This document shows positions 37,301-45,250 of a stretch of 64,000 nucleotides of DNA, in pieces (the stretch's first letter is position 1; every line of letters begins with the position of its first letter). Below the pieces are notes generated by a model. The model did not search any database and was not told the DNA's origin. It was given only the letters and a program-made list of their open reading frames with translations. Origin of the DNA: an uncultured Burkholderiales bacterium (GTDB taxonomy: Bacteria > Pseudomonadota > Gammaproteobacteria > Burkholderiales > Burkholderiaceae_C); the NCBI GenBank assembly GCA_945952065.1, contig CAMFGY010000002.1, forward strand, positions 186,001 through 250,000, in the 5' to 3' direction. Made by a program: the position numbers and the translations under genes.

Positions 37301-40300
37301 CTGGGCAGCCAGTTGTCCAGCCTGACGGCCCAGCAGTTCGCGCAGCTCACGCCTGCCCAGGTAGCGGCGCTCAGCAGCTCGGCCTTTGCGGCCCTGCCCA
37401 GCTCGGCGGCGGCCGCCCTGCTGAGCGCACAGGTGAGCGCCCTCAAAACCGAGCAATGGGCCGCCTTGAGCTCCCAAGCCGCGCATGCCATCTCCGCGTC
37501 CAACTGGGGCCTGCTCAGCAGTGCCCAAGCCGCGGCGCTGAGCACCGCCGCCCTGGGCGCCCTGAATAGCGCGCAGTTCAGCAGCTTGTCGGGCGACGCG
37601 CTGCATGCCTTGGGCTCGGCCCAGTTGCTGGCTTTGAACAGCGCCGAAATGCGCAGCCTGGGCACCCAAGGCTTGGCGGCCTTCAGCGACAGCCAATGGG
37701 TCAGCATGGGCTCGCGCCAGTTGCAGGCCTTGAGCAGCAGCCAATTGGGCGCGCTCAGCGCCGCAGAAATGAAGGCGCTGAACAGCACGGCGCTGAGCGG
37801 GCTGAGCAGCCAGCAATGGCTGGCCTTCAACACCGAGCAGATCCATGCACTCAACAGCGCGGCCCTGCAAGCGCTGAGCGGCAGCACCCTCGCCGGCCTG
37901 AGCCTCAGCCAGGTGCAGGCCCTGGACTCGGCGCAGATCCGCGCCCTGGCGGGCGCCGCCCTGCAAAAGCTGGACAGCCAGCAGCTGCAAGAGTTCAGCA
38001 GCGCCCAGTTCCAGGCCTTCAGCAGCAACCAAATCGGCGCCTTGAGCGCTAATGTCTTGCCTGCACTGACCGAGCAGCTGGCTTGGTTGGGCAGCCATCA
38101 GCTGATGGGCTTGAGCGCCACCCAAGTGGCGGCCTTCACCAGCGCCGACTTGCGCGTGCTCAACAGCAGCCAGATCGGGGCCCTCAGCGCCGGTGCCATC
38201 GCAGCCCTCAACACCGCAGCCCTGAGCGTGCTGAGCTCGGCGCAGCTGTCCGGCTTGAGCACCGGCCAGATGCAGGCCTTGACGGTGGCCGAGGTGCAGT
38301 CGCTGAACACCGCCCAGCTCGATGCCTTGAACAGCCAGCAAATCGGCGCGCTCATGCCCAGCGCCATCGCCGCCCTGAACAGCGACCAGCTGGCGGTGGT
38401 GGCCGCGCACAATTTGGCCGCCATCAGCCCGAGTGCTTTTGCCACCCTGGGCAGCGCGGCGATTGCCCAGCTCACTTCGGTGGCACGGCCCGAGCTCAGC
38501 ACCGCCCAGCTCGGCGCCTTGACGGCGGCGCAAGCCCCAGGCCTGGGCACAGCCGAATTGGCCAGCCTGACCGAGGCGCAGATGTCGGCCCTGTCTTTGG
38601 CCGCGGTACAAAACCTCAGCAGCGCGCAGTTCAGCGCCTTCAACAGCAGCCAGATCCTGGCCCTGAGCAGCGCGCAGTTTGGCGTGCTCAGCAGCAAAGA
38701 ATTGCCGCTGCTGGACCTGGCCACCTTGCAAGCCCTCAACCCGGCCCAGCTGCACGCCCTGAACAGCAGCCAGGTACAGCTGCTCAGCGATGCGCAGCTG
38801 CAAGCCATCAGCCCGGACAGCATCGCCGCCCTGACGCCCGCCGCCTTGCATGCCTTGGGCGCGGCGCATTTGGCGGCCCTGCGGCCGGCGCAGATTGCCG
38901 CCCTCGGTGCGGACCAGCTGGCCGAGCTGGACGCCAGCCAGATCCGCGCCCTGCCCACGGCCTCCTTGCAGGCGATGAATCTGGCCCAGATGTCTTTGCT
39001 GAGTACTGCCCAGGTGCAGGCGCTGAGCCTGAGCCAGGTCAGTGCCTTGCTGCCGCAGCAGGTCGTGGCCTTGAGCGTCCCGGCCGTGGCGGCGCTCAAT
39101 CTGGATCAGCTGCAAGCGCTGAGCCCGGAGCAAATCGGCAGCCTGAGCCCCAGCCAGCTCAATGCCCTCTCGGTCTTTCACCTCAGCAATTTGAGCAGCA
39201 GCGCGATTGCCGCCCTCAGCGTCGAGCAGCTGGGTGGGCTCAATGTCTTGCAGGTGCTCAGCATGAAGCCCGAGCAACTCGGCGCGCTCAGCCCCGAGCA
39301 AATGCAAGGCCTGAGCACGGCCGCGCTGCACGCCATGGCGCCCACCCAATTCGATGACTTCCGGCCCGAGCAGGTGGCAGGTCTGACAGGCACGCAGTTC
39401 GCAGCCCTGACACCGGCTGAAATCCGCACCCTCAGCCCGGCCCACATCACCGCCCTGGAGGGCCAGCATCTGCAAGCGCTGACGCCCACGCAGGTCAGCG
39501 CCCTCAGCGTGGCGCAGGTGCAGGCCATCGGCCCGCAGGAGTTGGCCCTGTTCAGCAGCAAACAGATCGCGGCCCTGGGCGCCGATGAGGTGGGCGCCTT
39601 GTCGGTGGAGCAGCTGAATGCGCTGCCTCTGAGCAATATGCCGGCCTTCACGCAGGCACAGATCGCCAGCCTGAGCACCACCACGCTTTCGCACATGGAC
39701 ATGAGCCATGTGGCCGCCTTCACCGGCTTGCAGCGCGAGGCCATGACGCCCGATCAGCTGGCCGCCTTGAGCGCCGCATCACCGCTGGTGCTGGACCTCA
39801 GCGGCATCGGGGTGCAAACCGTCGATGTGGCGCATGGCGTGAGCTTTGACATCAATGACACCGGCCAGGCCACACAGATCGGCTGGGTGGCCCAGGGCAG
39901 CGGCCTGCTGGCCTTGGACCGCAATGGCAATGGGCAGATCGACAGCGGCGCTGAACTCTTTGGCACCGCCACCCGCTTGGCCAACGGCCATTTGGCCGAC
40001 AACGGTTTTCAAGCCCTGGCCCAGCTGGACAGCAATCACGACGGCAAGATCAGCGCTGCAGACGCAGAGTTCGATCACCTCAAAGTCTGGGTGGACAGCG
40101 GCCAAGGGCATGCGGGCAAACTGCTCAGCCTCAAGGAGCTGGAGGTGGTGGAGCTGGACCTGCATGCCACTGCCCAAGACAGGATCCAGAACGGGAATTT
40201 GATCGGTCTGGAAGGCGCCTACAAAACCAGCGACGGCAAGAGCCATGAGTTGGCCGATGTGTGGTTTGGGCAGAGCGCCAATGCCGGCGCCGCGCATCAC

Positions 40301-40510
40301 GCCACAACGAGCGCCGCGCCACCGACCCTGGGCGATTTACTGCAAGCACCGTCCGGCCCCTTGTTGGCCGAGGCCGGCAGCGGCGCGGCCGATGGGGCGC
40401 ACAGCCCCAGCCGCGCGCACACCGGCGAGGGCTGGTTGAGCAGCTACAGCCTGGAGCAACTCAAGCAGCACCACGACCCACAGCAGCAGAACAACAACTG
40501 GTTGATCTGA
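34328..40510 (+). CDS. Giant octapeptide-repeat protein with C-terminal calcium-loop domain
   Basis: 2060 residues, ATG after GGAG. From residue 7 to 1813 it consists of 226 consecutive octapeptides, consensus [L/F/M/I]-[S/T/N/G]-x-x-[Q]-[I/L/V]-x-[A/G], with Leu1 and the aliphatic at 6 nearly invariant. Only unit 156 (LTEQLAW, residues 1247-1253) departs from length 8. I saw no Cys or Tyr in the array. After it, a domain at about 1815-1960 has LDRNGNGQIDSGAELFG (Asp at 1864) and LDSNHDGKISAADAEFDHLKVWVD (Asp at 1901), calcium-binding loops common in large secreted RTX-type and adhesin proteins. There is no signal peptide, no PEP-CTERM and no barrel, so type I secretion or a cytoplasmic location are both possible. 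Function is unknown; a surface filament or adhesin stalk is my inference. Confidence 0.88.
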   Translation: MSSISSLSPSQIAALSTATIAALGSADWLAFSGEQMGALTAAQLSAMSSGAWNTISTSQLGSLSEDALHGMNARAISLWPTRLLSALQDEQLAALDTSAFRALTASQAPALQPSWLQHLSSPQLQAISSQALTALDSSQIKQLALDTVQNLASAQIQVLRTQQVAAFSTEQVAALSVAQLQAVNTAQIVAMSSSQIQSLGLEQVQGLASQQVAALSSTQLNTFSDQELQGLGSAQLRGLSAQQLNALGSSRLGNFDESQISLLGSRQLSGLASETLSAFNTAQIQALSTAALRALGSSQLQGLDGDQAAALTPAQLGALSSQAIRGLSDRALGGLEVSDLGSLTSSQLNAMSTHQLQQLSPDQIAALSTNALRGLATLGAAALTPLQLGALSSDQLGAFSTQAVRAFQLSQLNALSVDQLDGLSAAQVSALSTAQLQGMSAASIDSFSVKQLQALSSAQFARLNTAALEGLTAEQFAGLSSKQLLGLSSAQFSLLSADEVAALSISALRGLSSTQVAGFSAEDFVALSSSQMQALNANSLRALGDGLIDKLGLDQLGELSSSQLAGFTLSQIRHLSPEQIAALSTSALAGLGATTAAALTTAQIAALDNEHLRALSPAALNALSSAAVGGLSPAQLAGLSTSQIAALGSAQIAALDAHQIDALSAAQIAALSSQQISRLNEQALAALNADQLGALSARQLAGLTTQQIGTLTPDQFRFIAPQAFSALNNAQLGALSAADMAALSGAQIGALGAGQLRALPDATWAALSIDQLAGISASQAAGLGAKQIQALSPGQLAALSPAALHVLSAVAGGAMSVPQIQALSPEQLANLPTQAMSSWSSSQLQALSADQWLGLGSAHISALSLAQVATLTGSQLQHFSTAELAALSASQMSKLSSQALQGLENEQLAALSAKQLQAFSSAQLRALSNEQLAALSPAALAGLSVATVAGMSSSQLSALSASQLAGLSAAQLHAFSDSQLAGLSTQQMSGLLGSQLSSLTAQQFAQLTPAQVAALSSSAFAALPSSAAAALLSAQVSALKTEQWAALSSQAAHAISASNWGLLSSAQAAALSTAALGALNSAQFSSLSGDALHALGSAQLLALNSAEMRSLGTQGLAAFSDSQWVSMGSRQLQALSSSQLGALSAAEMKALNSTALSGLSSQQWLAFNTEQIHALNSAALQALSGSTLAGLSLSQVQALDSAQIRALAGAALQKLDSQQLQEFSSAQFQAFSSNQIGALSANVLPALTEQLAWLGSHQLMGLSATQVAAFTSADLRVLNSSQIGALSAGAIAALNTAALSVLSSAQLSGLSTGQMQALTVAEVQSLNTAQLDALNSQQIGALMPSAIAALNSDQLAVVAAHNLAAISPSAFATLGSAAIAQLTSVARPELSTAQLGALTAAQAPGLGTAELASLTEAQMSALSLAAVQNLSSAQFSAFNSSQILALSSAQFGVLSSKELPLLDLATLQALNPAQLHALNSSQVQLLSDAQLQAISPDSIAALTPAALHALGAAHLAALRPAQIAALGADQLAELDASQIRALPTASLQAMNLAQMSLLSTAQVQALSLSQVSALLPQQVVALSVPAVAALNLDQLQALSPEQIGSLSPSQLNALSVFHLSNLSSSAIAALSVEQLGGLNVLQVLSMKPEQLGALSPEQMQGLSTAALHAMAPTQFDDFRPEQVAGLTGTQFAALTPAEIRTLSPAHITALEGQHLQALTPTQVSALSVAQVQAIGPQELALFSSKQIAALGADEVGALSVEQLNALPLSNMPAFTQAQIASLSTTTLSHMDMSHVAAFTGLQREAMTPDQLAALSAASPLVLDLSGIGVQTVDVAHGVSFDINDTGQATQIGWVAQGSGLLALDRNGNGQIDSGAELFGTATRLANGHLADNGFQALAQLDSNHDGKISAADAEFDHLKVWVDSGQGHAGKLLSLKELEVVELDLHATAQDRIQNGNLIGLEGAYKTSDGKSHELADVWFGQSANAGAAHHATTSAAPPTLGDLLQAPSGPLLAEAGSGAADGAHSPSRAHTGEGWLSSYSLEQLKQHHDPQQQNNNWLI
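34346..39766 (+). repeat. 226 imperfect 24-nt tandem repeats encoding octapeptides
   Basis: Parsed by eye, the array gives 225 units of 24 nt and one of 21 nt (38066-38086), total 5421 nt. DNA copies differ freely at synonymous and surface positions, while the Leu, Ser, Gln and aliphatic codons persist, so the array is old and kept by selection rather than freshly amplified. Confidence 0.9.
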
Positions 40511-40540
40511 GCCGCGGGGCGAGCAAGCCCCGGCAAGGCT

Positions 40541-41863
40541 TCAGCTGCGCGCCCGATCGCGGATCTGCCGGATCGGCGTCAAGCCCAGGCCCAGCAACAC
40601 AATCAGCAGCAGCGCCGCGCCACTGCCCATGAAGAGCCCGGCCGGCGTCAGGTAGCGCAGCGCCGCGCCCGCAACAGCCGCAGCCAGCGGCGCCAAGCCC
40701 ATGAAGATGAACATGAAGACGCTCATCGCCCGCCCCAACATGGCCGGCGGGACGCGCTGCTGCATCCAGGTGAACACGGCCACTTGCACAAAGCCGCCCA
40801 GCGCGCCCAGTGGCGCCAGCAAGGCCACGCCCTGCCAAGTGGCGCGGATCTGACCGAAGGGCATGAAGACCAGGCCCGCCGTCGCGTCAATGGCCAGCAG
40901 CGTCAGGCCCAGGGTTTTCAAACGCCAGTGGGGTCGCGCCCCGGCCACCGCCATGCCCAGCAAGGTCCCCAAGCCATGGCCGCCCAGCAAGAGACCCAAG
41001 GCTGCGGCGCCCTCGGGCAACTGCTGCTGGGCCAGCACCGGCAAGGCGACCTGCACCGTGCCGCCGACAAAAAAGCCGATGGCCGCGAAATACAGGCACA
41101 GGGTGCGCAGCTCCACATCCCGCCACATATTGGCCAGCGCGTCTCGCACCGAGGCCCACACCGAGGCCTCCGAAGCCGGGGCCGGCGCATGCGCCATCTG
41201 CACCCGGCGCAGCGTCCAGGCCGAGATCACAAAGCTCGCGGCATCGAAGCCAAAGGCCAGGCCCAGGCCGCGCGCATCTGCAAGCCGGGCGCCCTCGGCC
41301 ACCGCGCCATCCCCCCAGGCCGCGATCAACAAACCGGCCATCACCGGGCCCAGCAAGACCGACAACTGGCGCAGCCCCATCAGGGCGCCGTTGGCGGGCT
41401 GCAGCAAATCCGGCGGCACGGTGCGCGGCAAGATGGCGCTGCCGGCCGGATAGCTGAATGCGGTCACCAGCCCAATCGCCAGCGCCAGCCCATCCACCAT
41501 CCACAGCTGCACCGCGCCTTGCCACACCAACAGCGCCAGCGCCGTGAGCAGGCCGGCGTTGAGCCATTTGGTGATGAGCAAAACGCGCTTGGGCGAGTTG
41601 CGGTCCACCATCGCGCCGCCAATCAAAATGAAGACCGCACGCGGCAGACCCATCAGGGCCAGCACCAGGCCCAGCCGCAGCGGATCGCCGCTGAGCTTCA
41701 AGACCAACCAGGGCAAGGCGATCAGGGTGAACTGGTCACCCAGCATGGACAAGGCCCCGCCGCCCAGCAGCCAGCGGAAATTGGCGTTCGCGAACAAGCC
41801 TTGCTTGAGTGCCGCCGACTGCGCCACCGATTGCGCCGCCCCGGACCGAAGGTCGGTCTTCAT
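40541..41863 (-). CDS. MFS transporter
   Basis: 440 residues with about 12 membrane spans. It starts with NFRWLLGGGALSMLGDQFTLIALPWLVL, typical of the MFS_3/enterobactin-exporter-like group. The loop 2-3 motif appears as GGAMVDRNSPKRVLL (the G-x-x-x-D-R-x-x-x-R type). A central cytoplasmic loop carries HAPAPASEASVW. The start overlaps the merR stop by 4 nt (ATGA), so the exporter is translationally coupled to its likely regulator. A role in drug or metabolite efflux follows from this pairing; the substrate is unknown. It is convergent with the octapeptide-repeat gene with 30 nt between. Confidence 0.9.
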   Translation of the reverse strand: MKTDLRSGAAQSVAQSAALKQGLFANANFRWLLGGGALSMLGDQFTLIALPWLVLKLSGDPLRLGLVLALMGLPRAVFILIGGAMVDRNSPKRVLLITKWLNAGLLTALALLVWQGAVQLWMVDGLALAIGLVTAFSYPAGSAILPRTVPPDLLQPANGALMGLRQLSVLLGPVMAGLLIAAWGDGAVAEGARLADARGLGLAFGFDAASFVISAWTLRRVQMAHAPAPASEASVWASVRDALANMWRDVELRTLCLYFAAIGFFVGGTVQVALPVLAQQQLPEGAAALGLLLGGHGLGTLLGMAVAGARPHWRLKTLGLTLLAIDATAGLVFMPFGQIRATWQGVALLAPLGALGGFVQVAVFTWMQQRVPPAMLGRAMSVFMFIFMGLAPLAAAVAGAALRYLTPAGLFMGSGAALLLIVLLGLGLTPIRQIRDRARS

Positions 41864-42612
41864 GCCTCACCGCCTTTCGGGGCCTGTGCGGGCGCGCTGC
41901 CGCTGCCCACGGCGGCACGCAAGTAGGCGATCAGATCGGGCGTGACGCCGGTGTCGCGCTGCAAGCCGCTTTCTTGGCTCCACATGGTCTGGAACTTGGC
42001 CTTGACCTGGGCGTCTTCGCCCAGGAACTGCGCCAGCATGGCCTGCCAGCGCGCCGCCAAGGCCTGCACCCGCGCCGCGCTCGGGGCGGTGCCGCGGGCC
42101 ATCTCGCTGCGCACCGCCCGGATCAGGGCCGGCCACTCGGCTTCGCTGGCGCGAAGCTGGGCTTCGCCCAACTCAGCGCGGCGCTCGTCCAGGCGGCGCA
42201 AATCGTCTTCGTCGAAGTATTTTTCGTAGCTGCGCATCATGCCCATGGTGACCAGCAGGTCTTCGGTCACCCCTTGCTCATGTTTGGCTGCACGCTCGGC
42301 CACCCGCTGCAAGGCCTCCAAGAGGCGCTGCTGGCGGCGCAGCTGCGCTTGCACCTGGGCGATATGGCCTTGCAAGACTTCCAGCAGAGGCGGGTCTTGC
42401 GCGTCCAGCAGCGGCCCAATGTCTTTCAAGGCCAGGCCGGAATGCCGGTAGGCCAGCAGCCGGTGCAGGCGCAGCACATCGGCTTCGTTGTAGAGGCGGT
42501 AGCCCGCTTCGCTGCGGCCTGAGGGGCAGAGCAGCGCTAACTTTTCATAATGGTGCAGGGCCCGCACGGTCAAGCCGCAGCGTTTAGCCAAGTCACCGAC
42601 GGTGTATTCCAT
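41860..42612 (-). CDS. MerR-family regulator with TipAS-type ligand domain
   Basis: 250 residues. The N-terminal MerR helix-turn-helix is YTVGDLAKRCGLTVRALHHYEKLALLCPSGRSEAGYRLYNEADVLRLH. A coiled-coil dimerisation helix follows (HIAQVQAQLRRQQRLLEALQRV). The C-terminal helical domain (MRSYEKYFDEDDLRRLDERR; ALAARWQAMLAQFLGED) matches the TipAS antibiotic-recognition fold. Such regulators bind cationic or thiopeptide-like drugs and activate efflux genes, which fits the coupled MFS gene downstream. The spacer to the divergent AraC gene is about 107 nt; the promoter within it was not resolved. Confidence 0.93.
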   Translation of the reverse strand: MEYTVGDLAKRCGLTVRALHHYEKLALLCPSGRSEAGYRLYNEADVLRLHRLLAYRHSGLALKDIGPLLDAQDPPLLEVLQGHIAQVQAQLRRQQRLLEALQRVAERAAKHEQGVTEDLLVTMGMMRSYEKYFDEDDLRRLDERRAELGEAQLRASEAEWPALIRAVRSEMARGTAPSAARVQALAARWQAMLAQFLGEDAQVKAKFQTMWSQESGLQRDTGVTPDLIAYLRAAVGSGSAPAQAPKGGEA

Positions 42613-42719
42613 GGTGAGGGATCAAGTGAAAACGTTGAAGCTCGGCATGATGAACCCTCACCTTGCGTGAGGGTCAAGCATTTTTTTGGCGCTGCTGCCA
42701 ATGCTGCGATCATGCGGGC

Positions 42720-43577
42720 ATGCAAGACGGCTGCTTTGAACATCCCGAAGACCTTGCCCGCTACCGGCGCCCCGCGCACCGCGGCGGCGTGGAGCTGTAC
42801 CACGCCAGCATCCGGCGGCACCGCTTTGCGCCGCACACCCACGAGGCCTATGGGCTGGGCGCCATCACCGGCGGGGTTGGGCGCTTTCAATGGCGGGGTG
42901 CAGAGCATTTGGCACCGCGCGCCACCTTGATGTTGATGAACCCCGAGGACATGCACACCGGTCAAGCCGAGACCGAGGATGCCTGGGCCTATCGCATGGT
43001 CTATCTGGAGCCGCACTTGCTGAGCGAGCTCAGCGGCCAGCCCGCCTGGTTGTTCAAGTCCGCGGTGGCGCATGACAGTGCCAGTGCCGCGCAAACCGCC
43101 GCCCTGATCGCCGGCCTGTGGCAGGCGCGCGAGCCCTTGGCCTTTGACAGCCAGTTGCTCTTGCTGGTGCAAGCCCTGGGTCGGCATGCCCGCATGCCCG
43201 CGGTCCAAGACCCGCGCCATGCCCCGCGCTTTGCGCCGGTGATCGATTTCATGCGCGCCCACCTGGCGGAAAGCCTGAGCTTGCCCGATCTGGCGGCCGT
43301 CGCCGGGCTCAGCCCCTTTCATTTTTTACGGGCATTCAAGGCGCAACAGCACGCCACGCCGCAGCAGGTCTTGATGGCCTTGCGCCTGTTCGATGCCAAA
43401 CGTCGGCTGGCCCGGGGCGAAGCACCCGCCGAGGTGGCGGCCGCCGTGGGCCTGAGCGATCAAGCGCATTTGAACCGCAGCTTTCTCAGCCGTTTTGGGC
43501 TCACGCCCGGGGCTTATCAAGGCCAGCTGGGCGTCAAACCAGCCCGCGCTTTGCGGCCGCCACAACCGCCGCGCTGA
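42720..43577 (+). CDS. AraC-family transcriptional regulator
   Basis: 285 residues. The N-terminal cupin-like sensing domain has RHRFAPHTHEAYGLGAITGG and LMLMNPEDMHTGQAE. The C-terminal double helix-turn-helix has MRAHLAESLSLPDLAAVAGLSPFHFLRAFKAQQHATPQQVLMALRLFDAKRRLARG, then VGLSDQAHLNRSFLSRFGLTPGAYQ. This architecture is common among AraC regulators that control a neighbouring amino-acid exporter of the LysE type; the only LysE-type gene nearby is argO, behind argP, so a link is speculative. Start: ATG at 42720; ribosome site weak. The 3' end overlaps the end of the convergent argP by 44 nt. Confidence 0.92.
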   Translation: MQDGCFEHPEDLARYRRPAHRGGVELYHASIRRHRFAPHTHEAYGLGAITGGVGRFQWRGAEHLAPRATLMLMNPEDMHTGQAETEDAWAYRMVYLEPHLLSELSGQPAWLFKSAVAHDSASAAQTAALIAGLWQAREPLAFDSQLLLLVQALGRHARMPAVQDPRHAPRFAPVIDFMRAHLAESLSLPDLAAVAGLSPFHFLRAFKAQQHATPQQVLMALRLFDAKRRLARGEAPAEVAAAVGLSDQAHLNRSFLSRFGLTPGAYQGQLGVKPARALRPPQPPR

Positions 43578-44427
43578 GCCGCTCCAACATCGGCAGGGCC
43601 TGCCGTGTGCATTGCCAGTACAAGGGCAGGCGCAGCTCCGACTGACCCGGCAACAGACATTGCAAGCGCCCCTCGGCCAGCGCCGCCGCCACCGCGCTGG
43701 CTGGGTTCATGCCCCAGCCCAGGCCCGCACAAGCGGCATCCACAAAGCCCTGGCTGGACGGCACCCAATGGGTGGGCAGATTCAGATGCATCCCCCAAAC
43801 CTGCGCCACCCAGCGCGCCTGCAGGCCGTCTTGCCGGTTGAAGCACAGGCTGGGCGCGCGGGCCAAGGTCTCTGCATTGACGCCTTCAGAAAAATAACGT
43901 TGAACAAAAGCGGGGCTGGCCGTGGCCAGGTAAGGCATGCTGCCCAGCGGCAGGCTGCGGCAGCCCTGCACCGGCTCGGCCAGATCGGTCACGGCCGCCA
44001 GCACCTCGCCACTGCGCAGGCGCTCGGCGGTCAGCGATTGATCTTCCAGGCTGAGGTCCAGCAAAGCGGCTTCGGCCTCGGCAAAGGCCGCCGCGGCGGG
44101 CATGAACCAGGTGGCCAAGCTGTCGGCATTCACCGCCACCCGCAGCGTGACGCGGCCCAGACCGTCGGGCGCCAAGGCCGGCACGCGCGCCAGCAACTCA
44201 TGCTCCAGCATCCCCACCTGCTCGACATGCCGGCACAACAGCCGGCCCGCCTCGGTGGCCACACAGGGCGTGCCGCGCACCACCAGCACCTGGCCCATGC
44301 GCTGCTCCAGCAGCTTGACGCGCTGCGACACCGCCGAGGGCGAGATGTGCAAGACCCGCGCAGCGCGCTCAAAGCTGCTTTCGCGCACCACCGCCGCCAG
44401 CGCGGCCAAAAGAGAATAGTCCAGCAT
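43534..44427 (-). CDS. argP: ArgP/IciA-type LysR transcriptional regulator
   Basis: 297 residues. The LysR helix-turn-helix is LDYSLLAALAAVVRESSFERAARVLHISPSAVSQRVKLLEQRMGQVLVVR, with the ArgP-like MLDYxLL start. The effector domain has LRVAVNADSLATWFMPA and LEDQSLTAERLRSGEVLAAVT, which closely follow E. coli ArgP. ArgP activates the arginine exporter argO and is inhibited by lysine. The ATG at 44427 is chosen over a TTG two codons upstream. The divergent gene is argO, 84 nt away, so the shared gap should hold the ArgP site. Confidence 0.93.
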   Translation of the reverse strand: MLDYSLLAALAAVVRESSFERAARVLHISPSAVSQRVKLLEQRMGQVLVVRGTPCVATEAGRLLCRHVEQVGMLEHELLARVPALAPDGLGRVTLRVAVNADSLATWFMPAAAAFAEAEAALLDLSLEDQSLTAERLRSGEVLAAVTDLAEPVQGCRSLPLGSMPYLATASPAFVQRYFSEGVNAETLARAPSLCFNRQDGLQARWVAQVWGMHLNLPTHWVPSSQGFVDAACAGLGWGMNPASAVAAALAEGRLQCLLPGQSELRLPLYWQCTRQALPMLERLSAAVVAAAKRGLV

Positions 44428-44511
44428 AGGCAATCAAGAACGGGGGCGGCGCTTCAGCCGGGCTTCATCGGGTGAAGCAAGTCTAACTGGCCGCTTGGCG
44501 GGGCTCGCGGC

Positions 44512-45183
44512 ATGCTTGCGCCCATGAACGACTTCCTCCCCTCCCCTTCCACCCTGGCGCCACCGCTGTGGCCCAGCTATGCCCAGGGCTTGACCCTGGG
44601 CCTGAGCCTGATCATGGCCATCGGCGCGCAAAACGCCTTTGTCTTGCGCCAGGGCCTGCGGCGCGAGCATGTGGGCTTGATCGTGCTGTGCTGCGCCTGG
44701 GCCGACACGGTGTTGATGGCCGCAGGCATCTTCGGCTTGGCCGCCTTGATCGGCGAACACCGCGGGCTGACCCAAGCCCTGACGGCGGGCGGCGCCCTGT
44801 TTCTGGCGTTTTATGGCCTGCAGGCGCTGAAGCGCGCAAGACGGGCAGCGCAAGGCATGCAACCCGGCAAAGGCGCAGGCCAGGGCCGGCGCCAAGTCTT
44901 GCTGCAGCTGGCGGGCTTCACCCTGCTCAACCCGCATGTCTACCTCGACACGGTCTTGCTGGTGGGCTCGCTGGGGGCGCAGCATGCGGGCGCGGCCCAG
45001 CTGGCGTTTTTGGCGGGGGCGGCCAGCGCCAGCTTGGTGTGGTTCACCGGCCTGGGCTATGGGGCGCGCTGGCTGGCCCCGGTGTTTGCAAAGCCGCGTG
45101 CTTGGCAGGTGCTGGATGGCTTGATCGGCCTCACCCTGCTGGCGCTGGCGGGCCTGCTGCTGCGGCAACTCTTGCTCGGCTGA
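44512..45183 (+). CDS. argO: ArgO/LysE-family basic amino-acid exporter
   Basis: 223 residues with five to six membrane spans. The N-terminal GLTLGLSLIMAIGAQNAFVLRQGLRREH is the LysE signature, and LLNPHVYLDTVLLVGSLG later is the ArgO/LysE landmark. It exports arginine or lysine when internal levels rise, protecting the cell from peptide-derived excess. It is divergent from argP, its expected activator. The start at 44512 is used; the ATG at 44524 is equally possible since neither has a strong ribosome site. Confidence 0.94.
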   Translation: MLAPMNDFLPSPSTLAPPLWPSYAQGLTLGLSLIMAIGAQNAFVLRQGLRREHVGLIVLCCAWADTVLMAAGIFGLAALIGEHRGLTQALTAGGALFLAFYGLQALKRARRAAQGMQPGKGAGQGRRQVLLQLAGFTLLNPHVYLDTVLLVGSLGAQHAGAAQLAFLAGAASASLVWFTGLGYGARWLAPVFAKPRAWQVLDGLIGLTLLALAGLLLRQLLLG

Positions 45184-45250
45184 GAGGTTTCAACACAACA
45201 CCGCAATCTCGTACAAGACAGTCAAGCACCCAGGCAGCGACACTGTTTGA

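Noticed and set aside
34997-39709. Open frame of 1570 codons on the minus strand across the octapeptide gene
   Set aside because: A 24-nt repeat keeps any stop-free reverse frame open for the whole array. It is a mirror of the real gene, has a strange His/Gln/Arg-rich product and no ribosome site.
34346-39766. Regular 24-nt repeats considered as a CRISPR array
   Set aside because: Units are contiguous with no spacers, imperfect, and in one coding frame.
34346-39766. Units such as LTPEQ-I/V-x-A recall the first helix of TAL effector repeats
   Set aside because: There is no 33-35 residue period and no variable di-residue; the similarity is limited to a common helix-start pattern.
44428-44511. 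Inverted GCTTCA/TGAAGC in the argP-argO gap as an ArgP operator
   Set aside because: The arms are short and ArgP sites have a weak consensus; the position is plausible but the sequence is not decisive.
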